A stretch of 64,000 nucleotides of DNA from Pedobacter punctiformis. GTDB lineage: Bacteria; Bacteroidota; Bacteroidia; Sphingobacteriales; Sphingobacteriaceae. Each line of letters opens with the position of its first letter. The first letter of the stretch is position 1. A program made the position numbers and the translations under genes. Below are positions 29,573 through 36,383 of this stretch, one piece after another. The stretch lies in contig NZ_JAPWGM010000005.1 of assembly GCF_027213715.1 (NCBI RefSeq), forward strand, positions 62,001 through 126,000, written 5' to 3'. The notes under the pieces are model-generated. The model was not told the origin of the DNA, searched no databases, and saw nothing but the letters and a program-made list of their open reading frames with translations.

Positions 29573-29645
29573 TGTTTAAAAACTGATTTTTTAGTTTTAT
29601 AACTTATTTTTCAGTTGTAAAACTTAAAAATAAGTTATAAGTTTG
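29573..29645 (+). promoter_or_regulatory. Predicted BlaI operator array and promoter
   Basis: Four related 12-mers begin exactly 20 bp apart: TGTTTAAAAACT (29573), AGTTTTATAACT (29593), AGTTGTAAAACT (29613) and AGTTATAAGTTT (29633). Copies 2-4 also lie in a perfect 15-bp inverted repeat (29597-29611 and 29626-29640). A -7 box TAAGTTTG (29638-29645) overlaps the last copy, and TTG at 29615 is suitably placed as a -33 element. Repressor bound here would cover the promoter; this is inference. Confidence 0.7.
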
Positions 29646-29648
29646 GGT

Positions 29649-30017
29649 ATGGAAGAACTAACTAAAACAGAAGAGCGTATTATGCAGGTTTTATGGAAAC
29701 TGCAGAAGGCATTTGTTAAAGATATTATTGATGAACTGGATGACGAACCTAAACCACCATACAATACCATTTCTTCAATTGTAAGGCTGTTAGAGAAAAA
29801 GGGCTATGTTGCCTATAAAGCTTATGGCAAAACTTATGAGTATTACCCGGCCATTAGCAAAGATGAGTACGCTAAAACAACTTTCACTAAATTATTTTCC
29901 GGCTATTTTGATAACTCGGTAAGCAACCTGATTTCTTTCATGGTTAAAAAAGAAAACCTGAGCCAGCAGGAAATAGAGGAAATTCAAAAAATTATTAACC
30001 AGGAAACTAAGCCATGA
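29649..30017 (+). CDS. BlaI/MecI/CopY family repressor
   Basis: 122 residues from the ATG at 29649. A TTG at 29643 lies inside the -7 box and is unlikely. The winged-helix pattern is clear: ELTKTEERIMQVLWKLQKAFVKDIIDEL, then PYNTISSIVRLLEKKGYVAYKAYGKTYEYYP, and a helical dimerisation tail. In BlaI/MecI the signal peptidase BlaR1 relieves repression by triggering cleavage of the repressor; the next two genes encode BlaR1-type peptidases. The ATG lies only 3 bp after the promoter box, so the mRNA may be leaderless. The stop overlaps the next start by 4 bp. Confidence 0.93.
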   Translation: MEELTKTEERIMQVLWKLQKAFVKDIIDELDDEPKPPYNTISSIVRLLEKKGYVAYKAYGKTYEYYPAISKDEYAKTTFTKLFSGYFDNSVSNLISFMVKKENLSQQEIEEIQKIINQETKP

Positions 30018-31573
30018 TACTCATTTATTTATTAAAAGTTTCGGCCTGTACAGCTGCATTTTATGCAGTTTATCATTTGTTATTAGCTAAACTTACGTTT
30101 TTTAATCTAAACAGGATTTATCTTTTAGTTATGCTGGTGCTGAGTTTTAGCATTCCGGCATTAACCATTGAAAGTCGGCGTGAAGTTGTGGCTAGCGATC
30201 AGGTTAGCCTGACTAAAGTAGTGTATAACAATGATGGTGCTGCAGAGAAAGATTTTCAGGATGATGAAATAGGCACATCAAATAACAATACAGATTGGAA
30301 TCAAATGTTTGAATATGCTTATTATTCCATTTTAGCACTCTTTATTTTAAGGATGTTGTTTATGATGGGTTTCGTAAAAAGAGAATTGCGGAAACATGTG
30401 GTTGATCAAACTGGCCCAATTCTGCTGGTTAATGCAAAATCAGTTGTAAAAAATTGCACTTTCTTTAACCACATCATTATCGATTCGGCTTTGCCGCCTG
30501 AAGAAAGAGATTTGGTTGTTAAGCACGAATCAATCCATGTACAGCAAATGCATGCTTTTGATAAAACTTTAGCTAATCTGGCAGCGGCTGTTCTATGGTT
30601 TAACCCGGTTATTTATTTATGGAGGAATGCAATTGACCATAACCACGAATTTCTGGCAGATAGAGAAACTTCAAAAACGGCCGATAAGAAAATTTATGCT
30701 TCTTTATTGCTCAATCTTGCCATGCCATCAAAAAACTTTGTAACAAATAGTTTTAGTAAACAACCATTAAAAAGCAGAATCATGATGTTGTATAAAAAAC
30801 CAAATTCAAAGCTGCAAAAGCTTGCGTATTTTTTAATCGTTCCAGTTGTTCTGGTTTGTTCATTAGCCTTTATTAATCGTAAAGAAACCATCATAACCAA
30901 GCCTGTTGAAGCAGCCAAAAGTAAGACAGATGGTCTTAAAAATGAGGCCTTTGAAGTCAATTATTTTAAAAATGGCATTGTTTTAAATCCAAATGCCAAA
31001 TCAGCATTTAAAGCAGTTGAAATTACTTTAGTTGTTGATGCCGGACATGGTGGTAAAGATGAGGCCGGAATAGCATTTAATGGGCAAAGAGAAAAAGATT
31101 TAAACCTGAATGCCGTTAAAATTTTAAAGGAAGAGGCTGCTAAAAGAGGTATAAAAGTAATCCTGACCAGAAATAACGATCAGTATTTAACCCTTCGTGA
31201 CCGCTTACCGAAAGAAAGTGCTACGGCTTTTATTTCTATCCACCATAATGCTGCTGAGAAAGATGCCAAAGCTCCGTTTAATGGTATTGAGGTTTATGTT
31301 TCGAAGTTAAACAGCAACATTAAAGTAGCTGAAGAGCTGGGTACCGGTATTTTGAGCAAGCTTAATCAATTGGATGGTATTGAAGTGAAAAATTCTTTAA
31401 ATGATGCCAATCTGTTCCTGTTAAGAGAATCGAAAGTGCCGGCAGTTTTAATCGAACTTGGAAACATTTCTAACGAGAAAAGCTTAGATTATATCAAAGA
31501 AGAGAAGAATATACGCCGGATCAGCAATCTGATTTTGGATGGCTTTGTGGCATTTTCAAAACGCGGTTGCTAA
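30014..31573 (+). CDS. BlaR1-type M56 metallopeptidase fused to N-acetylmuramoyl-L-alanine amidase
   Basis: 519 residues. The N-terminal part has membrane segments at about 1-55 and 95-120. A cytosolic zinc peptidase follows with HESIH at 171-175 and the third ligand region NHEFLADRET near 212. Another membrane helix at about 270-288 leads to a periplasmic Amidase_3 domain from about 335. That domain keeps every zinc-ligand position: DAGHGG (His344), the Glu in REKDLN near 360, SIHHNA near 409, and the Glu in ELGNIS near 480. BlaR1 proteins normally carry a penicillin-sensor domain here. The fusion suggests wall cleavage or muropeptide sensing coupled to repressor control. Confidence 0.92.
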   Translation: MILIYLLKVSACTAAFYAVYHLLLAKLTFFNLNRIYLLVMLVLSFSIPALTIESRREVVASDQVSLTKVVYNNDGAAEKDFQDDEIGTSNNNTDWNQMFEYAYYSILALFILRMLFMMGFVKRELRKHVVDQTGPILLVNAKSVVKNCTFFNHIIIDSALPPEERDLVVKHESIHVQQMHAFDKTLANLAAAVLWFNPVIYLWRNAIDHNHEFLADRETSKTADKKIYASLLLNLAMPSKNFVTNSFSKQPLKSRIMMLYKKPNSKLQKLAYFLIVPVVLVCSLAFINRKETIITKPVEAAKSKTDGLKNEAFEVNYFKNGIVLNPNAKSAFKAVEITLVVDAGHGGKDEAGIAFNGQREKDLNLNAVKILKEEAAKRGIKVILTRNNDQYLTLRDRLPKESATAFISIHHNAAEKDAKAPFNGIEVYVSKLNSNIKVAEELGTGILSKLNQLDGIEVKNSLNDANLFLLRESKVPAVLIELGNISNEKSLDYIKEEKNIRRISNLILDGFVAFSKRGC

Positions 31574-31586
31574 AACCCCTGAAATT

Positions 31587-32732
31587 ATGGAATGGTTAAC
31601 CTATTTGCTTGAAGTAAGTGTTTGCACCACTTTATTTTTTGGATTTTACCTGTTGGTATTAAGAAAATTAACTTTCTTTAAAATCAACCGCTTTTATCTT
31701 ATTCTTAGTTTATTGCTGAGTCTTATTATTCCTGCATTTCAGGTTAACATAGAAAAGGCAGTTGAACCTCTTCCTGTTGTAAATGTGCAACCCGGATTAA
31801 CTGTTCAGGAGGAGGAACCAACTCAACCGCCCTTACAAGTAATGCCAGCAGAAGATGCTGCGATTAATTGGTTTGCCTGGCTTGAAATAACCTATATATT
31901 GGTTGCTGTGGCCTTAATGTTAATTTGCCTGTGGCAGTTATTTCAATTGCTTAAACACACTAAAGAGCAAAGTCAAAACATTAATGGCTCAAAGCTAATA
32001 TCAAAGCAAAAGGGCTTTACCAATTGCTCTTTCTTTAACTATGTGTTTATTAATCAGGATTATTTAACTGAAAGTGAATTACAGGTTTTGTTAAAACATG
32101 AACAAGTACATGCAAGTCAATATCATTCGGCAGATAAAATATTAATGATGATTTGTAAAGCTGTTTTGTGGTTTAACCCTGTTATTTATCTATACAATAA
32201 AGCTTTAGAGCAAAACCACGAATATGAAGCAGATGAAGTAACCTCATTGAGTTTCGGGAATAAAGATTATGCTAATTTATTACTCAAGCTGGCAATTGCT
32301 AAAAGTGATATGCCACTGGTACACAATTTTGTGAAAAGTCCGGTTAAAGAAAGAATTAAAATGTTGTTTCATTCTAAATCCAAAAATATGAAAAAGTTAA
32401 TGTATTTATTGGTGTTACCTATCGCTATAGGGCTGATTTGGTTATTTACTGTTCAGGTGGTGTATGCGCAAGCTGAGATTAAGCATGATAAAACTTTTCA
32501 AGATACATTAAAGAAACCCCTGTCAAAAAACAAGGAGCTGGCTTTGCCTGATGTTAAGCAAACTGATCCTTATTTTACCTCAAAGGATTATTTAGATAAA
32601 TTGAGCAGCATGAACGAGGTTCATGGTAAAACAATAAGTGGAGCTGTTGTTGGGGAATACAAAATTGGAGAAAAATCATCTTTTATGCGTGGTTATCTTT
32701 TTAAATCAGGAGAGAAAACTTATGTTTTGTAA
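31587..32732 (+). CDS. Second BlaR1-type M56 metallopeptidase, 5' part of a frameshifted gene
   Basis: 381 residues from the ATG at 31587. An ATG at 31539 inside the previous gene is less likely, because MEWLTYLLEVSVCTT aligns with the paralogue's start. Membrane segments lie at about 1-40 and 90-115. HEQVH is at 171-175, the same position as in the paralogue, with NHEYEADEVT near 212 and a further membrane helix at about 272-292. The mature tail ends early at TYVL and stop 32730-32732. A -1 shift near 32724-32729 would instead continue as TYVFVKLKNKL into the next frame, for about 737 residues in all. The stop is probably an indel, not the natural end. Confidence 0.85.
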   Translation: MEWLTYLLEVSVCTTLFFGFYLLVLRKLTFFKINRFYLILSLLLSLIIPAFQVNIEKAVEPLPVVNVQPGLTVQEEEPTQPPLQVMPAEDAAINWFAWLEITYILVAVALMLICLWQLFQLLKHTKEQSQNINGSKLISKQKGFTNCSFFNYVFINQDYLTESELQVLLKHEQVHASQYHSADKILMMICKAVLWFNPVIYLYNKALEQNHEYEADEVTSLSFGNKDYANLLLKLAIAKSDMPLVHNFVKSPVKERIKMLFHSKSKNMKKLMYLLVLPIAIGLIWLFTVQVVYAQAEIKHDKTFQDTLKKPLSKNKELALPDVKQTDPYFTSKDYLDKLSSMNEVHGKTISGAVVGEYKIGEKSSFMRGYLFKSGEKTYVL

Positions 32733-32788
32733 AGCTAAAGAATAAATTAAGCATTGCCCTGAAGAATGGCGATCAACTGAAAGTAGTA

Positions 32789-33799
32789 GTGGGAGGAGCT
32801 GGATCGACAGTAAAGGATCCCTATATCGTGCTGGAACCTAAACAAGTTTATTTAGCCGGTAAACTGATTTATCAAATGCCAAAAGCGGAAGTCTATCCTT
32901 TTCTTTATGAAAGAAAGGGAGTGAGGTTTAATGATGGAAAGATTTCGGATATACGCTCATTTGCCGGTAAAAAGATAATTAATGTAATCGCGAATGGTTT
33001 TACTTTCAAAATTAACGTTGATAAAAACCAAACAGATTTAAGTTACCTGAGGGATTACAGCAAAAATGATCAGGTGAGATTAAGGTTTGTTCATGAAGTG
33101 AAAACTGGTGCTAAATCTTATGCAATAAATGATTGGATTTCAATTTCTAAAAATGTGAGAACCTATGGAGTTATAAATAAAAAGCTTTTTAATAAATTTT
33201 ATGGAGAAAATGATGATCAGAAAATTTCACTAATAAAACCAGCAAATACGATAGTACAGCCAAAAGTTGTTTCTTTTAAAAAGCTTACCTACAATGGTAA
33301 AAGAAAACAGTCTTACTTTGAAAGGATTGTGATGACTATTTATGGTGGAGAGCTGGAAGCAGAGTATGCAGAAATGGATCAGAAGGAGGGTTTGATTAGG
33401 GCTAAAAACGCTGTTTTTACAGATAAAGCTGGAAATGTGATTAATGGTAAAGAAATGATCTTCGAATTGAAAAAAGGCACTTACTATACAAATTTAAAGC
33501 CTCCCGTTGCAAAAGAGAGTAATCTGACTTTAAAAAATCCTAACGAGTCCAGAATAGAATTCAGTGCCCGTGATTCTGTAAAAATGGGAAAGGATAAGCT
33601 TGTCATGTATTTATATGGAAAAGCTAAAATCCGTTATGAAAATATTAATATCGTTGCCGATGAAATTGTTTACAATAATAAAACCCTCGCAGGAACAGCA
33701 AGGAATCCAATTTTGACGGATGAAAAAAGTAAAATCAGTACCTCAGGAAGCTTTTTAAAGTTTGATTTAAAAGGAAAAACTGAAGTTTGGCAAAAATAA
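32789..33799 (+). CDS. Periplasmic C-terminal part of the M56 protein, LptA/OstA-like region
   Basis: 336 residues if read from the GTG at 32789, but the frame is open upstream to overlap the stop of the previous gene. No ATG, signal peptide or promoter is seen, so it is probably the 3' part of that gene. The first about 130 residues I cannot place. The last about 160 residues have LptA/OstA-like phrases: GGELEAEYAEMDQKEGLIRA, KNAVFTDKAGNVINGKEM, LYGKAKIRYENINIVADEIV and ISTSGSFLKFDL. LptA-type folds bind lipid A moieties during LPS export. The resemblance is by pattern only. Confidence 0.6.
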   Translation: MGGAGSTVKDPYIVLEPKQVYLAGKLIYQMPKAEVYPFLYERKGVRFNDGKISDIRSFAGKKIINVIANGFTFKINVDKNQTDLSYLRDYSKNDQVRLRFVHEVKTGAKSYAINDWISISKNVRTYGVINKKLFNKFYGENDDQKISLIKPANTIVQPKVVSFKKLTYNGKRKQSYFERIVMTIYGGELEAEYAEMDQKEGLIRAKNAVFTDKAGNVINGKEMIFELKKGTYYTNLKPPVAKESNLTLKNPNESRIEFSARDSVKMGKDKLVMYLYGKAKIRYENINIVADEIVYNNKTLAGTARNPILTDEKSKISTSGSFLKFDLKGKTEVWQK

Positions 33800-33847
33800 A
33801 AAGGATTTATAGAATTTGATTCACCGGTTTAAAGAATAAGAACCTGG

Positions 33848-34978
33848 TTAAAAAGCTTCGGCAAGACTGATATAAAATCCGCTCTGGCGCTTTTCATTTT
33901 TCAGTTTTTCACCTATTCCATAATCTAAACGTACACTTAAGCCTTTAGCCGGATCGAAGAAATAACGTAAACCTGCACCTAAATTTGGTTTAAATTTATC
34001 TGTGTCAAAATCAGTTTTACCCCAAACTGTGCCGGTACCTGCAAATAATACCGCTCCAAAGCGGTTGTTATAACGGTAACGCAATTCGGTTTGTAAAGCC
34101 AATAAGTTTTCATCGCGGTAACGACCTGAGTAATAACCACGCATCATCTCGTCATTACCCAGTTGAGGCAACAAATAAAAAGGGGTGTTTTTACTTTGTA
34201 TGGTATTATACATTCCCTGTACACCGAGTACGAATTTTTTACCCAGTTTCCAGAAATTGCGCACGTTTAAGGTAATCTGACTACCATTAAAATTATCTCC
34301 ACCAAAAAAATCAGGCGCATACTGATAAGTGATCCTTCCAAAAAAACCTTTAGTAGGGTAATTGTTAGAGTTACGGGTATCATAACTTTGAGATACGCCG
34401 GTAAAAATTACGCTTCCTCCCTGTTTTCCTAAAATTTGAGAATCGGTAGTAAAAATTCCTCCGGCCACTTTATCGGTAAAATCGTAGTTTTCAAATCCAA
34501 GAGAAATACCGGTATAAGCATTTTTAATAAAGGTCTTTTCAAGATCAAGGGCAATTTTAAACTGTTGTTGTACCAGTTTGTCTTCATTAACTTTATCGGT
34601 GTTGTTTCCAACGCCATAAAAATTAAAAGGCATTTTCTTAAATCTGATCTCTGCAATGCTATGATAAATATTGCCTTTGCTCCAGGCATCGCCCTGCAAA
34701 CTTACACTGTATGTTTTTTTTGTTGAATAAGATGCCGTACCCGAGAAATTAGAGCTTCGGTTGGTGGTGTCTTTTCTGTCTCTGTAATAGGAGAATAATG
34801 CGCCAAGCCCAAATTCAAAACCTGTTTCCTGTGCATATCCAAAAACAGGTATAGGCATAAAACTTGCCTTACGGGTTGTATCTTTTTCTTCGGAAAGGAG
34901 TTTTCTGATGAGTTTCATTTGGGCCATCCCGGGTAAAGACACCACCAGAAGAAAAAATAAAACATATATTTTTTTCAT
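33848..34978 (-). CDS. Omp85 (BamA/TamA-like) outer-membrane barrel without POTRA domains
   Basis: 376 residues with a signal peptide (MKKIYVLFFLLVVSLPGMAQ). From about residue 45 the sequence is a succession of amphipathic strands ending in Phe (SGFYISLAEAF), the C-terminal signature of outer-membrane barrels. MMRGYYSGRYRDENLLALQTELR near 284-306 matches the (V/I)RGF/Y motif of loop 6 in Omp85 proteins. With only about 20 residues between signal and barrel there is no room for POTRA domains, like the patatin-associated or surface-antigen D15 branch. The cargo is unknown. TTTCTTTG on the minus strand (34982-34989) is an imperfect -7 box. Confidence 0.85.
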   Translation of the reverse strand: MKKIYVLFFLLVVSLPGMAQMKLIRKLLSEEKDTTRKASFMPIPVFGYAQETGFEFGLGALFSYYRDRKDTTNRSSNFSGTASYSTKKTYSVSLQGDAWSKGNIYHSIAEIRFKKMPFNFYGVGNNTDKVNEDKLVQQQFKIALDLEKTFIKNAYTGISLGFENYDFTDKVAGGIFTTDSQILGKQGGSVIFTGVSQSYDTRNSNNYPTKGFFGRITYQYAPDFFGGDNFNGSQITLNVRNFWKLGKKFVLGVQGMYNTIQSKNTPFYLLPQLGNDEMMRGYYSGRYRDENLLALQTELRYRYNNRFGAVLFAGTGTVWGKTDFDTDKFKPNLGAGLRYFFDPAKGLSVRLDYGIGEKLKNEKRQSGFYISLAEAF

Positions 34979-35010
34979 GCCGCAAAGAAAAGGAATTTGT
35001 GCGATAGGTT

Positions 35011-35023
35011 AATCGGTTAATTG
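35011..35023. repeat. Dispersed 13-mer, copy 1
   Basis: AATCGGTTAATTG here is the exact reverse complement of CAATTAACCGATT at 63929-63941. Both copies lie in non-coding spacers. Confidence 0.55.
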
Positions 35024-35120
35024 CCGAAATTGGTCAATTGTTTATCAATTTATTAAATGCTTCGGGCATTGCAAACCAGATAAACCATTAAGTACATTAT
35101 GCTGTTAAACAAAAAACAGC

Positions 35121-35128
35121 TATTTTTG
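35121..35128 (+). promoter_or_regulatory. -7 promoter box before the DHS-like gene
   Basis: TATTTTTG matches TAnnTTTG, 21 bp before the ATG at 35150. It excludes the upstream in-frame ATG at 35099 as the start if it is used. Confidence 0.5.
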
Positions 35129-35149
35129 CCGCAAACAATACAAAATAAA

Positions 35150-36130
35150 ATGAGCAATACAAGAGGACCGATATCTCAGTTTATGGAGCGCAATTACCTC
35201 CATTTTAACGCTGCGGCAATGATGGATGCAGCTAAAGGCTATGAAACGCATTTAGATGAAGGTGGTAAAATGATGATTACCCTTGCCGGTGCAATGAGTA
35301 CCGCAGAATTGGGGATCTCTTTAGCCGAAATGATCCGTCAGGATAAGGTGGCCATTATTTCTTGTACAGGTGCCAACCTTGAAGAAGATATTATGAATCT
35401 TGTTGCCCACTCTCATTATAAACGCGTACCAAACTACCGTGATTTAAGTCCGCAGGATGAATGGGATCTTTTAGAAAACCATTATAACCGGGTTACCGAT
35501 ACTTGTATTCCTGAAGAAGAAGCTTTCCGCCGTTTACAAAAACACATTCACAAAATCTGGAAAGATGCTGATGAAGCAGGTGAACGTTACTTTCCACATG
35601 AGTTTATGTACAAAATGCTTTTGAGTGGCGATTTGGAACAATACTATGAAATAGATCCTAAAAACTCCTGGATGTTGGCGGCTGCTGAAAAAAACCTGCC
35701 AATTGTGGTTCCGGGATGGGAAGATTCTACTATGGGTAATATTTTTGCTTCTTATGTAATGAAAAAGGAGTTGAAAGCAACGACCATGAAAAGTGGTATT
35801 GAATATATGGGTTGGCTAGCCGATTGGTATATTGCCAACAGTGGGGGTAAAGGAATTGGTTTCTTCCAGATTGGCGGAGGTATTGCAGGCGATTTCCCGA
35901 TTTGTGTAGTACCGATGCTTTATCAGGATATGGAAATGGAAAATATTCCGTTCTGGAGTTACTTCTGTCAGATCTCAGATTCAACAACTTCTTACGGATC
36001 ATATTCGGGTGCGGTACCAAACGAAAAAATTACCTGGGGCAAATTAGATATCCATACGCCTAAGTTTATTGTAGAAAGTGATGCTACAATTGTAGCGCCT
36101 CTAATGTTTGCCTGGATATTAAAACAATAA
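35150..36130 (+). CDS. Deoxyhypusine synthase-like protein lacking the catalytic Lys
   Basis: 326 residues. It follows the deoxyhypusine synthase fold: ITLAGAMSTAELG near 44-56, IISCTGANLEEDIMN near 71-85, ADWYIANSGGKGIGFFQIGGG near 224-244, and the closing NEKITWGKLDIHTPKFIVESDATIVAPLMFAWIL. In eukaryotic DHS the GGGVVKHH stretch holds the Lys that forms the enzyme-substrate imine. Here the same place reads GGGIAGDF, so the Lys is Gly. Bacteria lack eIF5A, the usual DHS substrate. The protein may use NAD and a polyamine differently, or bind without catalysing; both are inference. It is monocistronic. Confidence 0.88.
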   Translation: MSNTRGPISQFMERNYLHFNAAAMMDAAKGYETHLDEGGKMMITLAGAMSTAELGISLAEMIRQDKVAIISCTGANLEEDIMNLVAHSHYKRVPNYRDLSPQDEWDLLENHYNRVTDTCIPEEEAFRRLQKHIHKIWKDADEAGERYFPHEFMYKMLLSGDLEQYYEIDPKNSWMLAAAEKNLPIVVPGWEDSTMGNIFASYVMKKELKATTMKSGIEYMGWLADWYIANSGGKGIGFFQIGGGIAGDFPICVVPMLYQDMEMENIPFWSYFCQISDSTTSYGSYSGAVPNEKITWGKLDIHTPKFIVESDATIVAPLMFAWILKQ

Positions 36131-36164
36131 AATAAAATTTATACAATCAAAATTCAAAATTTTG

Positions 36165-36203
36165 AACGGCCGTTTACAATTCTCTTGTAAATGGCCGTTT
36201 TTG
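36165..36203 (+). terminator. Terminator of the DHS-like gene
   Basis: AACGGCCGTTTACAA (36165-36179) and TTGTAAATGGCCGTT (36185-36199) form a 15-bp stem with one G-T wobble, a 5-nt loop and a T-run. Confidence 0.93.
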
Positions 36204-36294
36204 TTGACTGAGAGGCTCAAAAGTGCATTTGTTTAGAATGATTATAAATTGTATTTCCAGTCATTATTATGTCATCGGATTTATTAATAAGTTA

Positions 36295-36302
36295 TACTTT
36301 TG
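36295..36302 (+). promoter_or_regulatory. -7 promoter box of the ACIII operon
   Basis: TACTTTTG matches TAnnTTTG. It predicts a transcript start near 36309 and a leader of about 75 nt before actA. It is the only clear box I found between here and the coxA terminator. Confidence 0.5.
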
Positions 36303-36383
36303 TTGAAGTTTTGATAGGCAGGCTATCGTCTAAGCATCAATTTCATATCTAAAAGTAAATTAAATAAGTATAAAGTGTTCATT

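Noticed and set aside
32719..32735. Programmed -1 ribosomal frameshift in the second M56 gene
   Set aside because: The in-frame codons are TAT GTT TTG TAA, which give no X-XXY-YYZ heptamer, and I saw no strong stem right behind. An indel explains the data better.
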